A DNA stretch of 64,000 nt from the NCBI GenBank assembly GCA_965247015.1, contig CBDFGG010000004.1, positions 744,001 to 808,000 on the forward strand, given 5' to 3'. The first letter of the stretch is position 1; each line of letters begins with the position of its first letter. Below are positions 1-10,359 of the stretch, one piece after another. A program made the translations under genes and the position numbers. Below the pieces are notes generated by a model, which did no database searches, had not been told where the DNA came from, and was given only the letters and a program-made list of their open reading frames with translations. The stretch is from JAIXWP01 sp965247015 (GTDB lineage Bacteria > Bacteroidota > Bacteroidia > Flavobacteriales_D > Sanyastnellaceae).

Positions 1-222
1 ATGCATTTCCTGCGGCAAGTAACCAACAGTCGTTCCCTTGGCAAATGCCACGGAACCCTCATTTGGTTTTTGAATGCCCGCCAATGTTTTGAGCAAGGTG
101 GACTTACCTGCTCCATTTTTTCCAACTAGTCCTATTCGATCGCGTGGACCAATAAAAAATCCAACACGTGAGAATAATTCTCTTGAACCGAAATAGATAC
201 TAAGATTACCAACCGTTACCAT
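1..222 (-). CDS. ABC-F family ATPase, N-terminal fragment
   Basis: The first 74 codons of an ABC ATPase read leftwards out of the window. The protein begins MVTVGNLSIYFGSRELFS and has a clear Walker A (GLVGKNGAGKSTLLKTLAG, about residues 33-51), followed by GYLPQE, which is the Q-loop context typical of the ABC-F (Uup/EttA/YdiF) class. ABC-F proteins have two fused ATPase domains and no membrane part, and most act on the ribosome. The start ATG is at 222-220. Only the first nucleotide-binding domain is visible, so the subfamily cannot be assigned. No neighbour is co-oriented within the window apart from the gld operon, which ends at the terminator just upstream. Confidence 0.85.
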   Translation of the reverse strand, partial: MVTVGNLSIYFGSRELFSRVGFFIGPRDRIGLVGKNGAGKSTLLKTLAGIQKPNEGSVAFAKGTTVGYLPQEMH

Positions 223-255
223 CGCAATTTTTAAAAGTGTGCAAAGGTAGGCAAT

Positions 256-285
256 AAAAAAGGCCACCCGAAGGTGACCTTTTTA
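256..285 (-). terminator. Rho-independent terminator after gldN
   Basis: A stem AAAAAGG-C-CACC, loop CGAA, GGTG-A-CCTTTTT with one C/A mismatch lies 22 bases past the gldN stop. The A-run and T-run would work in either direction, but only the minus strand has a gene ending here, so it most likely closes the gldKLMN transcript. Confidence 0.75.
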
Positions 286-306
286 AGTCTTTGATATTTT
301 TTTATC

Positions 307-1167
307 TCAATAGTGCCATAGATCGTGCTCAGCAAGGAAAAGGTCGTTCTTGACTTTTTCACTTTCTAGAAGCGCATCAATACCTTGAGCATAGCTAGCG
401 ATATCGCGATCGAATACGTTGTCCTCTTTGATGATGTATCCAGAGAAGATTCTCTTTTGGAACAAATCATCGAAAGTCATACGCTGCGATTCATTGTGAA
501 GATTGTATACTTCATTGTTTGCGAAAACGTAACGACACTCTGGGAAGTAGAGCCAGAATAAATCTTTCTTACCCTTTACCTCTCCTTCGTCATTTGTTAG
601 AAGAACTACTGGAGCAATACCAAGAATTCTTACATAACGCTCAGAACGTTGTTTGTCGAATACCCAAACTTCTTTGATTTTGTATGCTACAACATCATCA
701 GAAGCGTAAGGTTCCTTGCTTTCCACTGGCTCTTTTTCACCAGTATCAAGATTCTCAACGTAACGAAGACGAACAGGATTGAGCAATGAATCTACATCCT
801 CTGCTGTGAGTGGATAGCGGAATTCATCATCCTCTTGTGTTGGACCTAGGCCATATGCAGTCAATGAGAAATCTTCTAGAATAGCTGTTCTCATTACATC
901 AAACAAGCTCTTTCTGTTCTGGATCTCATCAATTGGAAGGTACAATGACTGGTTCATCTTTTGACGAAGGTCGATGTACTGCCAAATACGACGCTCCCAC
1001 ATCACATCCGCTTGACGCAGGTGTGGGTATGGTACTACTTTACGCGTTGGGTTGTGCTCAGGAACATAGGCACCGTCGAGGACAGTTTGTGTTCCACCTT
1101 GCGCCCAGCTCGACGCAGAAACGAAGAGCATCGCTAGAGTAATGAGGGTTAGAATCGATTTTTTCAT
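307..1167 (-). CDS. gldN: Gliding motility / type IX secretion protein GldN
   Basis: 286 aa with a Sec signal peptide (hydrophobic residues 5-22, AWAQ-like cleavage site near 23). The body matches the GldN/PorN family, including WERRIWQYIDLRQKMN near residues 57-72 and the LFWLYFPECRYVFAN segment near residues 203-217. GldN is a periplasmic/outer-membrane T9SS component; in the families studied it forms a ring with GldK and is needed for secretion and gliding. It is the last gene of the gldK-gldL-gldM-gldN run, with about 20 bp between gldM and gldN. Length and order are as expected for Bacteroidota. Confidence 0.95.
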   Translation of the reverse strand: MKKSILTLITLAMLFVSASSWAQGGTQTVLDGAYVPEHNPTRKVVPYPHLRQADVMWERRIWQYIDLRQKMNQSLYLPIDEIQNRKSLFDVMRTAILEDFSLTAYGLGPTQEDDEFRYPLTAEDVDSLLNPVRLRYVENLDTGEKEPVESKEPYASDDVVAYKIKEVWVFDKQRSERYVRILGIAPVVLLTNDEGEVKGKKDLFWLYFPECRYVFANNEVYNLHNESQRMTFDDLFQKRIFSGYIIKEDNVFDRDIASYAQGIDALLESEKVKNDLFLAEHDLWHY

Positions 1168-1186
1168 GATTGCACGATTATATCTA

Positions 1187-2902
<1,716 letters not shown>

Positions 2903-2968
2903 TTTTTCTAAGGTTTTAAAAAGTTAATCTTTGTTCGAGAGGCTACAGAGTAGCAAATAAAACATTGA

Positions 2969-3790
2969 TTATTGGCGGGCAGAACCCATTGCGTTGAGCA
3001 TATTGCTGTAAACGTTGTTCAACTGTTTCAAGTTGGTAGCAAGTTCTGCGATATTCTCTTTGTAGACTTTAGTATCTTCTACAGAATCAGCCAAGTTCTT
3101 AACGAGTGCAGTCATATCACCAAACATTACGCGAGACTTCTCGAGTTCTGTAAGTTGTAATTCGTACATATTGTTAAGAGCAGAAAGATTCTCAGACATT
3201 TTCTGAAGGCTTGCACCAGCAGCTTTACCTTCTTCTGCGTGAGAAGAGATACCTACTAATGTTTCAGAAGCAGCAGCATAAGTATCAGCCAACGCGCTTA
3301 CTTTTCCAGAAGCAGTGCGAAGTGAAGATGCATATTCTGTAGATGCAGCAGCAGCTTCAGTTGAATCAGCAAGCTGACGAGCGTTGCTGCTGAAAGTGCG
3401 CATACCGTCACCAAGGCTAGCGATCAATTCTGGTTCAATCTTCGCTTCAGCTAGCATATTGTCTAGTTGAGCAGAAAGACTGCTGTTACCAGCACCGCTT
3501 CCACCACCTAATGATGAACGTTTTCCTTTGTTTTCCTCTTTAACCAATTTCTTTTGCTCGTCTGGCATTGCTAACTCAGGGTACACCAAAGACCAGTCTG
3601 GATCTTCGTGTAATGGTTCAAATGCAGAGAAGAAGAAGATCACAGCTTCTGTTGAAAGACCCAATACTAGGAAGGCAGATGCCCCAGGCCAGTGTTGGAT
3701 TTTAAACATCGCTCCGATGATTACTACGGCTGCTCCAATTCCATAGAGCTTTGCCATAAAGTTTTTCCAGGCTTTACTTCCAGGTTTCAT
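2969..3790 (-). CDS. gldL: T9SS motor protein GldL
   Basis: 273 aa. Two transmembrane helices occupy roughly residues 15-30 and 38-57, separated by the family motif FKIQHWPGAS. A glutamate inside the second helix (E48, in LGLSTEAVIF) corresponds to the membrane-embedded acidic residue thought to couple proton flow in GldL, and K30 and E58 also fit the family pattern. The remainder is a cytoplasmic, helix-rich tail with many Ala/Ser/Glu residues. It forms the inner-membrane stator/rotor complex with GldM. The gene follows gldK by about 48 bp. Confidence 0.95.
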   Translation of the reverse strand: MKPGSKAWKNFMAKLYGIGAAVVIIGAMFKIQHWPGASAFLVLGLSTEAVIFFFSAFEPLHEDPDWSLVYPELAMPDEQKKLVKEENKGKRSSLGGGSGAGNSSLSAQLDNMLAEAKIEPELIASLGDGMRTFSSNARQLADSTEAAAASTEYASSLRTASGKVSALADTYAAASETLVGISSHAEEGKAAGASLQKMSENLSALNNMYELQLTELEKSRVMFGDMTALVKNLADSVEDTKVYKENIAELATNLKQLNNVYSNMLNAMGSARQ

Positions 3791-3838
3791 GTTTTTTTCT
3801 TGCTTGTTGGTTTATTGAATTGGTTTTATTGTGAGGCC

Positions 3839-5221
3839 TTATTCAGGGGCATTGAAATCTTCTGGAGCAACGTTCTTACCGCGACCCAAGTAGCTCATCA
3901 CGCAACGGAAACCGATGTATGATTTTGCAGTGTCTTGGTACTCGTAAGAGCGAGTTCCAGTTTGGATAAAGTATCCAATGTCTTTCCAGCTTCCACCGCG
4001 AATCACCTTACGCTTCATGCTTGGAGGATCATCTTGGTTAGCTCTGTAGTCATACTCAGACGACATGTCGTGAGTGAACTCATACACAGACTCGTCATAA
4101 GCTGTGTTGGTCCATTCAGCCACGTTTCCAGCCATGTTGTATAGACCATAGTTATTTGCAGAGTATGATGCGATAGGCACCGTGTAACAACCGTTATCTT
4201 CGACATAGTCACCTCTCATTGGCTTGAAGTTAGCCAACGGACAACCTAGGTTGTTACGGATGTATGGACCTCCCCATGGGTATGGAGCAAGTTCATAACC
4301 ACCGCGAGATGCGTATTCCCATTCTGCTTCACTAGGTAGACGGAAACGTTGAACGAATGTCTCACCTACTTTCATTTTGTAATCATTCAAGATCTGAGTT
4401 CTCCAAGCGTTGAAAGCTTGACACTGACCCCATGACACACCCACAACTGGATAATCGTCATAAGCTGGGTGCCAGAAATAAGTCTCAGTAAGTGGCTCGT
4501 TGAAACCATACGTAAAGTCATGTACCCAACAAAGAGTATCAGGATATACGTTAATAGCTTCTTTGATGACAAATTGTGAACGGTCGCTGTGTCCACGAAC
4601 TGAGTGCAATTGATTCAATTGGTTCACTTCACCGTACTCTTCATCTTTGCCAGCTTTATTTGCTGCGCTCTTCAAATCAATCCACCAGTAAGTGTACTTG
4701 AGTTTGCGAGTATCGATTTCAGATTTGTTGTAGAAGCGCTCTTGACCTTGCAAGTAGAATGCATTGTAGATCAATTCATACACTTCCTCGTTACCTTCCA
4801 TATCGATTTCCTCTTCCCAGTTCAACAAGTAGCCCTTGTCGATCAGACCTTCCAACTCACGACCGGTGTTTGGATCTTCTGTAATAGAGAATCCTTCGAT
4901 GTCGTTTTGAGCCAAGAGGTCTCTCATGAGAGAGTCACGTACATAATACACGAACTGACGATACTCATTGTTAGAGATCTCGTGCTGGTCGATATAGTAC
5001 GCCGGCATGGTAACAGTTTTTGAGCGAGAGTTAAGTGCGTAAGGCACGTCCTGATCGCTTGGCCCCATAGTGAATGATCCGAAATGAATGTAATTCATTC
5101 CGTAAGGATTCACTTGCACCCATTCTTCACGTGGATAAACTCCAACGAGTTCTCCTCGAGGGCCCGAGTAACAACTAGCAAGGGTGACTACAACGATTAA
5201 ATAAAACAACGATTTTTTCAT
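3839..5221 (-). CDS. gldK: Gliding motility lipoprotein GldK
   Basis: 460 aa lipoprotein: signal peptide with lipobox LASC, lipidated Cys at residue 17. The body carries an FGE-sulfatase (formylglycine-generating-enzyme-like) fold, seen in SFTMGPSDQD, the EISNNEYRQF segment, RLPSEAEWEYASRGG, YNMAGNVAEWT and IRGGSWKD. GldK is structural, not enzymatic: it forms the T9SS periplasmic ring with GldN. The preceding gene is the porP/sprF-like gene, about 120 bp upstream, a usual arrangement. No strong promoter box was seen directly before gldK, so read-through from porP is possible. Confidence 0.95.
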   Translation of the reverse strand: MKKSLFYLIVVVTLASCYSGPRGELVGVYPREEWVQVNPYGMNYIHFGSFTMGPSDQDVPYALNSRSKTVTMPAYYIDQHEISNNEYRQFVYYVRDSLMRDLLAQNDIEGFSITEDPNTGRELEGLIDKGYLLNWEEEIDMEGNEEVYELIYNAFYLQGQERFYNKSEIDTRKLKYTYWWIDLKSAANKAGKDEEYGEVNQLNQLHSVRGHSDRSQFVIKEAINVYPDTLCWVHDFTYGFNEPLTETYFWHPAYDDYPVVGVSWGQCQAFNAWRTQILNDYKMKVGETFVQRFRLPSEAEWEYASRGGYELAPYPWGGPYIRNNLGCPLANFKPMRGDYVEDNGCYTVPIASYSANNYGLYNMAGNVAEWTNTAYDESVYEFTHDMSSEYDYRANQDDPPSMKRKVIRGGSWKDIGYFIQTGTRSYEYQDTAKSYIGFRCVMSYLGRGKNVAPEDFNAPE

Positions 5222-5344
5222 GATTTCCCTTTTTTAGTAACGCAACTTCACAACTTGAGGGTTATTTATTACTAAAACTTTTAAACTTCTAAAGGCAGGT
5301 TCCTGTAGTTTACGACAGGATAACTTCAATGGTTACAATTTATT

Positions 5345-6301
5345 TTACAAGAATCTTGGGTCACCGTGTTTAATACGCATTGGCAACGTTTCAATATCGA
5401 AGCAATACGTCACGAATAATTCGTGAGATCCTGATGAATAATTTCTAATTTCTGAAGTCGTAACATCATACGCATATCCTAAACGAATACCGTGTTGGTA
5501 GGTAGTTCTTCCATTTACAATGTCCGAGAACATCATTTGGAAACCAGCCATTGGAGTGATCGCGTCTCCAGGGCGGAATGAAACACCACCAAACACCATA
5601 TTATCATAAAGTGCATTTACGTTCAAATCAATCGCAGGAGTTGCCGCTAAGTCTGTTTTCACTAATGCATTCGTGCGAATTACAATTGGTGAGGAGCTCA
5701 ATGGGAACTCGTATCCACCCATCACGTATACGTGACGTGCAGACTTAAAATATAAATCATCCAATTCTGGGGCAGTCAAGTGCTGAGCAGATACACCGAA
5801 GTAGTATTTATTCGGCTGATAGATCATTGCTCCAAATCCAACGTCCACTGCTGTTTGAGCAGTTTCTTTTGTTGGGATAGATCCGTCACCTTGATCGATG
5901 AACACCCAGTTAGCTCCTAATTTCTTATTCAAAATTCCGAAGTTCAAACCGATGCTTAAAGTGTGACCATTCAAATCAAACTTTGGAGCAATTTGACCAC
6001 GGAATACGTTATTCTTTTCCTGACCTAATACGTCATTAAAAAATGTAACACCATATCCTAATTCTGTCTTACCAGCCATAGCGTTTCCGCTATAGTTAAA
6101 CATTGTAGTTTTTGGGTCACGATCAAAGCCATCCCACTGATCTCTGTAGAAAAGTGATGCACAATGCATTTTGTCAATTCCTGCTGCTGCTGGGTTGAAA
6201 GATTGCTTGTCAAACATCCAAAAACTCATTTGTGGATCTTGCTGAGCAAACATCGAGAGAGAGGCAGAGAATATGGCTACAGTGAGTAAACTCTTCTTCA
6301 T
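5345..6301 (-). CDS. PorP/SprF family type IX secretion membrane protein
   Basis: 318 aa with a signal peptide (MKKSLLTVAIFSASLSMFAQQ) and the start of the mature protein typical of PorP/SprF (DPQMSFWMFDKQSFNPAAAG). The body has alternating beta-strand patterning of a 14-strand-like outer-membrane barrel. Family members bind specific T9SS substrates or partner proteins at the outer membrane; SprF for example is needed for SprB export. Its position immediately upstream of gldK makes it the conserved T9SS-linked copy. Which cargo it serves cannot be told from sequence. Confidence 0.9.
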   Translation of the reverse strand: MKKSLLTVAIFSASLSMFAQQDPQMSFWMFDKQSFNPAAAGIDKMHCASLFYRDQWDGFDRDPKTTMFNYSGNAMAGKTELGYGVTFFNDVLGQEKNNVFRGQIAPKFDLNGHTLSIGLNFGILNKKLGANWVFIDQGDGSIPTKETAQTAVDVGFGAMIYQPNKYYFGVSAQHLTAPELDDLYFKSARHVYVMGGYEFPLSSSPIVIRTNALVKTDLAATPAIDLNVNALYDNMVFGGVSFRPGDAITPMAGFQMMFSDIVNGRTTYQHGIRLGYAYDVTTSEIRNYSSGSHELFVTYCFDIETLPMRIKHGDPRFL

Positions 6302-6336
6302 ATTTGGTTTCTAATGGGTTAAGCTAATGTATGGTC

Positions 6337-6344
6337 TAAAGGTA
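6337..6344 (-). promoter_or_regulatory. Possible -7 box for porP-gldKLMN
   Basis: On the minus strand TACCTTTA lies about 36 bp before the porP start, a near match to the Bacteroidota -7 element TAnnTTTG. No clear -33 element was found, so this is only suggestive. Confidence 0.3.
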
Positions 6345-6493
6345 CTTTTTGGAAAGTCGCTAAAGTAGTAACTTTTTCGAACCTACAAAAAAAATTTAGT
6401 GCATCAGACGAGGATTCCCACCTCATAACTTGAGGGAATTGTTCAAACAAACACGACCAACACATTGAAATTGAATACGAATACGGCTATTTC

Positions 6494-7663
6494 TTAGACC
6501 AATTTTTGATAAGTTTTCCACCATTTATCTGGCATTTCATCGTTGGTCGCTTGTTGATATTCTTCATAAGTGCACGGGACCAAATGATGTCGCTCATATT
6601 TATTCTCCTGACCGGCAGGATATGGAACGTCCATCCACCAGCGATCGGACTTGTTACTTTTATAGAAAACAAGCTCATGAGATTCTGAGGCCATATTCAC
6701 AATATACTTCAAATACTCTGAATAATCTCCAACGGGATAGTCGGCCTTTCTCATCAGGTATCCATCCACAAAACACCATACCATTTGCGCTACTAACTGT
6801 GCTGTTTGATTTTGAAAATCGAACGCTGGATTGAACTCATAAATACCAAAAGAAGAAAGCTTATCGCTCATGCCAGCATACCAGCAAAGTTGAGCGGCCT
6901 CATGTCCGTAAAAGCCATTGGGTCCAGCATACGCGCATCCAGGTGCCTCACTTTTCCTGATGGCTGATATGTCAAAACTTACTAGATCGGCATTTCGAAT
7001 GACAGGCTCATTTCTCAAAATGAACTGATGCTGCATCTCCCCTATTCTATATGCATCAAAGTACATTTTTGTCATCAAATCAATCATCTGCGGATCGGTT
7101 AGATAACGCTGATGTCCGATGTTAGAATAGTTGAAAAGGAAATTCGGTTTGTGTAATACGATCTTGTTCAAGTAACCTTGCGAACTAACTTCATCAGCAC
7201 TTTGACCAAAATCCAAACGGTGGTCTATGCTCACCAAATTCACAGTTTGTTCCATGCCTTCGTAGGCGAGGTAGTTTGCATAAGTTAGATCCTGCGAACC
7301 ACCAATGATTACTGGAATAATATTTTTCTTTAAGAGAAACAGACATGTTTGATTCAACGCGAAATAAGTGTCGGTGATCTCATTACCGGCCTCAATATTT
7401 CCAAGATCAATAAATCCTGGATCACGATCGAAATGAAATAGACGGTACATTTCTCGTCGCACTTGGTTAGGACCGTCAGCGCACCCTTTGTTGTTGTCAC
7501 TGTTGCGATCTTCCATCACGCCTATGAGCGCTAATTTTTTTCCCTCTAGCTCTTCTAATTCTCCTTGAAAAAAATGCACGTGATGCCCCCACATGGAAGG
7601 TTGATTCTCAGGAATTTCAAAATCTGATTTTGATACTGTTTTAAAAAATACACTAATGTCCAT
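6494..7663 (-). CDS. Arginase/formimidoylglutamase-like (ureohydrolase fold) protein
   Basis: 389 aa. The ureohydrolase landmarks are present but changed: GGSQDLTYAN where the family has GG(D/S)H, SIDHRLDFG where it has DAHxD, and SFDISAIRKSEAPG where it has SFDxDxxDP. Thus several of the usual Mn ligands appear replaced (His to Gln, and the last Asp to Ser). The protein could bind metal differently, act on another substrate or be non-catalytic. Bacteroidota genomes often carry such a divergent COG0010 protein next to topA, as here. The name formimidoylglutamase used in databases is therefore not safe. It has its own candidate promoter at 7692-7699. Confidence 0.7.
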   Translation of the reverse strand: MDISVFFKTVSKSDFEIPENQPSMWGHHVHFFQGELEELEGKKLALIGVMEDRNSDNNKGCADGPNQVRREMYRLFHFDRDPGFIDLGNIEAGNEITDTYFALNQTCLFLLKKNIIPVIIGGSQDLTYANYLAYEGMEQTVNLVSIDHRLDFGQSADEVSSQGYLNKIVLHKPNFLFNYSNIGHQRYLTDPQMIDLMTKMYFDAYRIGEMQHQFILRNEPVIRNADLVSFDISAIRKSEAPGCAYAGPNGFYGHEAAQLCWYAGMSDKLSSFGIYEFNPAFDFQNQTAQLVAQMVWCFVDGYLMRKADYPVGDYSEYLKYIVNMASESHELVFYKSNKSDRWWMDVPYPAGQENKYERHHLVPCTYEEYQQATNDEMPDKWWKTYQKLV

Positions 7664-7691
7664 GTGTGCGATTGGGATTATTCTTCAATCA

Positions 7692-7699
7692 CGAAAATA
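7692..7699 (-). promoter_or_regulatory. Candidate -7 box of the arginase-like gene
   Basis: TATTTTCG on the minus strand fits TAnnTTYG, 28 bp before the start codon. It coincides with the T-rich tail of the hairpin at 7700-7715. Confidence 0.4.
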
Positions 7700-7715
7700 C
7701 CCCACCGAAGTGGGG
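7700..7715 (-). terminator. Hairpin after topA
   Basis: A perfect stem CCCCAC-CGAA-GTGGGG lies 46 bp beyond the topA stop and is followed on the minus strand by TATTTT. It is a likely topA terminator, although the U-tract is short. Confidence 0.55.
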
Positions 7716-7761
7716 CATTTATAGACATTTCAATTATGTATTAACAGTCGTCTTTTAGCAG

Positions 7762-10161
7762 TTATTTCTTTGGCGCTTTCTTCGCTGCCTTCTTAGCTGG
7801 TGCTTTTTTCGGCGCCGCCTTTTTCGCTGCTGCTTTCTTAGCTGGAGCCTTTGATCCACGGCCACCGCGTGCAGGCTTCGGTGGATTTTCCTCCATTATT
7901 TTTTCAATCTCCTGAAGTGTAATCGTCTTTGGATCTTTGTCTTTTGGAATCTTGTAATTGTCACGACCCACCTTGATATAGGCTCCAAATCGACCGTTGA
8001 CTACTTGCACATCTTCTCTTTCTGGGAAGCTTTGAATCAATGCTGCAGCAACACTTGCGATTTTTTCAATCACCAATTGCTTCGCACGTTCAAACTCGAT
8101 GGTATATGGATCATCGCCTTCTTTCACTTTCAAGCTGGCAAACGTATTTCCGTGTTTCGCATAAGGACCAAAGCGACCAACGTTTACGATGATAGGCTTA
8201 CCTTCATATTCTCCCAGATTTCTTGGAAGATCAAATAGCTTCAATGCTTGTTCTAACGTGATATTACCAATGCTTTGATCGGGACGAAGTGATGCAAACT
8301 TTTTCTCCTCGTCGTCACTTGCACCGATTTGGATCATCGGACCAAATCTTCCGATACGGGCGATCACATTTTTACCTGTCACTGGATCAATGCCTAATTC
8401 TCTTTCGCCTGTCGCACGTTGTGCCGACTCCAACGTTTCAGCCACATTGATGTGGAATGGCTTGTAGAAACGCTTAAGCATTTCTTGCCACTGTAATTTC
8501 CCTTCAGCGATTTCGTCAAACTCACCTTCTACCTTCGCTGTAAAGCCATAATCTAGGATGTTTGGGAACTGATCAACCAAGAAATCATTCACCACAATTC
8601 CAATATCTGTAGGAAACAATTTCGATTTTTCTGCGCCCGTGTTCTCTGATCTTTCTTCACGCGAAATTTTGTCATTCTTCAAAGTGAAGATTTCAAAACC
8701 TCTTGGAATACCTTCCTTATCGCGCTTATCCACATACTCTCTATTCTGAATTGTTGAGATAGTAGGTGCATAAGTAGATGGTCTACCAATTCCCAACTCT
8801 TCTAATCTTTTTACCAAAGATGCTTCTGAATAACGTGCTGGCTTTTGCGTAAAACGCTGGGTAGCGATCATTTCCATCAAAGACAAATCTTGACCAACAG
8901 TCAATGGAGGGAGCATGCCGCTTCCACCCTCTTCTGTTTCTTCATCATCGGTACTTTCGATGTACACTTTCAAGAAACCATCAAACTTGATGACTTCTCC
9001 TTTTGCTTGCAACACTTCATCAGTCGTACTAATACCAATGGTAGCAGTAGTCTTCTCGAGCTCTGCATCCGCCATTTGCGAAGCGATTGTTCTCTTCCAA
9101 ATCAACTCATACAAGCGTACTTCGTCGCGCTCGCCTTGTACCTCATGGTTGGCCATTTCAGTTGGACGAATTGCTTCGTGAGCTTCCTGTGCTCCTTTGC
9201 TCTTCGTGGTATACTGGCGTGGTTTAGAATATTTATCTCCAAATGAATTATTGATCTCACTTTTGATTGCATCCATGGCGAAGTCCGATAGGTTTACGCT
9301 ATCCGTTCTCATGTATGTAATCTTTCCGCTTTCGTACAAGCGCTGAGCAACACTCATGGTGCGGCTTACGCTGAACCCTAGCTTTCGTCCTGCTTCCTGT
9401 TGAAGAGTCGACGTGGTGAAAGGTGCAGCAGGAGTTCTCTTTGCCGGTTTTGTTTCGATACCTTTAATATGAAACTTCGCTCCTATGCATTTCTCGAGAA
9501 AATCTTGAGCATTTTTGCTTTCGTTCAATCGCTTTGCCGATTCTGCCTTCAATATCGCAGAGCCTAAATCAAAGTTTGCACGCACATTATAGAATGCTTG
9601 CGCTGCGAAATTTTGAATTTCTCTTTCTCTCTCAACAATAATTCTCACTGCCACCGATTGCACACGGCCGGCGCTCAAGCTTGGTCTTACTTTTTTCCAT
9701 AATACAGGAGAAAGTTCAAAACCAACGAGTCTATCTAAGACACGACGCGCTTGTTGAGCATTTACTAAATCAATATCTAATAATCGAGGGCGATCGATCG
9801 CATTGAGGATGGCCTTCTTGGTAATTTCAGAAAATACGATTCTCTTTGTTTTGGAAGTGGGGAGTTCCAAAGCTTCTTGTAGGTGCCACGAAATTGCTTC
9901 CCCTTCGCGGTCCTCATCCGTTGCCAACCAAACCACCTCGGCTTTCTGCGCTAATCGCTTCAATTCTTTGACAACCTCTATCTTGTCGGCCGTGATTTCA
10001 TACACAGGCTCGAAGTTTTTTTCGACGTTAATCGCCACATCGCTCTTGGGCAAATCGCGCACGTGACCGTAGCTCGACTTAACCACAAAGTCCTTCCCGA
10101 GGTATCCCTCGATGGTTTTCGCTTTGGCTGGAGACTCTACTATTACTAGGTTTTTTGACAT
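7762..10161 (-). CDS. topA: DNA topoisomerase I
   Basis: 799 aa type IA topoisomerase. The Toprim domain is N-terminal (LVIVESPAKAKTIEGYLG; acidic cluster WLATDEDREGEAISWHL). The active-site tyrosine lies in KITYMRTDSVNLS, about residue 285. C-terminal to the core are topoisomerase C-terminal repeats (GRFGPMIQIG, GRFGPYAKHG, GRFGAYIKVG) in place of zinc ribbons. The final 40 or so residues are a Lys/Ala/Pro-rich tail resembling histone H1, which probably adds non-specific DNA binding. It relaxes negative supercoils. A promoter candidate lies at 10218-10225. Confidence 0.97.
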   Translation of the reverse strand: MSKNLVIVESPAKAKTIEGYLGKDFVVKSSYGHVRDLPKSDVAINVEKNFEPVYEITADKIEVVKELKRLAQKAEVVWLATDEDREGEAISWHLQEALELPTSKTKRIVFSEITKKAILNAIDRPRLLDIDLVNAQQARRVLDRLVGFELSPVLWKKVRPSLSAGRVQSVAVRIIVEREREIQNFAAQAFYNVRANFDLGSAILKAESAKRLNESKNAQDFLEKCIGAKFHIKGIETKPAKRTPAAPFTTSTLQQEAGRKLGFSVSRTMSVAQRLYESGKITYMRTDSVNLSDFAMDAIKSEINNSFGDKYSKPRQYTTKSKGAQEAHEAIRPTEMANHEVQGERDEVRLYELIWKRTIASQMADAELEKTTATIGISTTDEVLQAKGEVIKFDGFLKVYIESTDDEETEEGGSGMLPPLTVGQDLSLMEMIATQRFTQKPARYSEASLVKRLEELGIGRPSTYAPTISTIQNREYVDKRDKEGIPRGFEIFTLKNDKISREERSENTGAEKSKLFPTDIGIVVNDFLVDQFPNILDYGFTAKVEGEFDEIAEGKLQWQEMLKRFYKPFHINVAETLESAQRATGERELGIDPVTGKNVIARIGRFGPMIQIGASDDEEKKFASLRPDQSIGNITLEQALKLFDLPRNLGEYEGKPIIVNVGRFGPYAKHGNTFASLKVKEGDDPYTIEFERAKQLVIEKIASVAAALIQSFPEREDVQVVNGRFGAYIKVGRDNYKIPKDKDPKTITLQEIEKIMEENPPKPARGGRGSKAPAKKAAAKKAAPKKAPAKKAAKKAPKK

Positions 10162-10217
10162 TCTTTCACTCGTTATTTAGACCCGAAACTGTCATTTTCT
10201 CGAATCGATGATGGGGG

Positions 10218-10225
10218 CAAAAATA
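10218..10225 (-). promoter_or_regulatory. Candidate -7 box of topA
   Basis: TATTTTTG on the minus strand is an exact TAnnTTTG, 57 bp before the topA start. It is divergent from the miaB promoter in the same 198-bp gap. Confidence 0.45.
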
Positions 10226-10315
10226 GACGGATTTGCTTCGGTCCATCATTTTTTATAACAATGCATATTCTATTCTATACCTATATATGGTGTTAAAACG
10301 CCATCCGAAATCCTT

Positions 10316-10323
10316 TATCTTTG
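10316..10323 (+). promoter_or_regulatory. Candidate -7 box of miaB
   Basis: TATCTTTG is an exact TAnnTTTG. Transcription would start near 10330, leaving about 30 nt before the GTG start at 10360. Confidence 0.5.
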
Positions 10324-10359
10324 CGGCTTTATTAACCATTTTCAATACAGCCAAACACT

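Noticed and set aside
5301..5320. Hairpin TCCTGT ... ACAGGA between porP and gldK
   Set aside because: Six-bp stem, 8-nt loop, no T-run on the minus strand; too weak to call a terminator or attenuator.
6421..6435. CCTCA ... TGAGG hairpin downstream of the arginase-like gene
   Set aside because: Five-bp stem with the nearest T-run about 25 nt away; not a convincing terminator.
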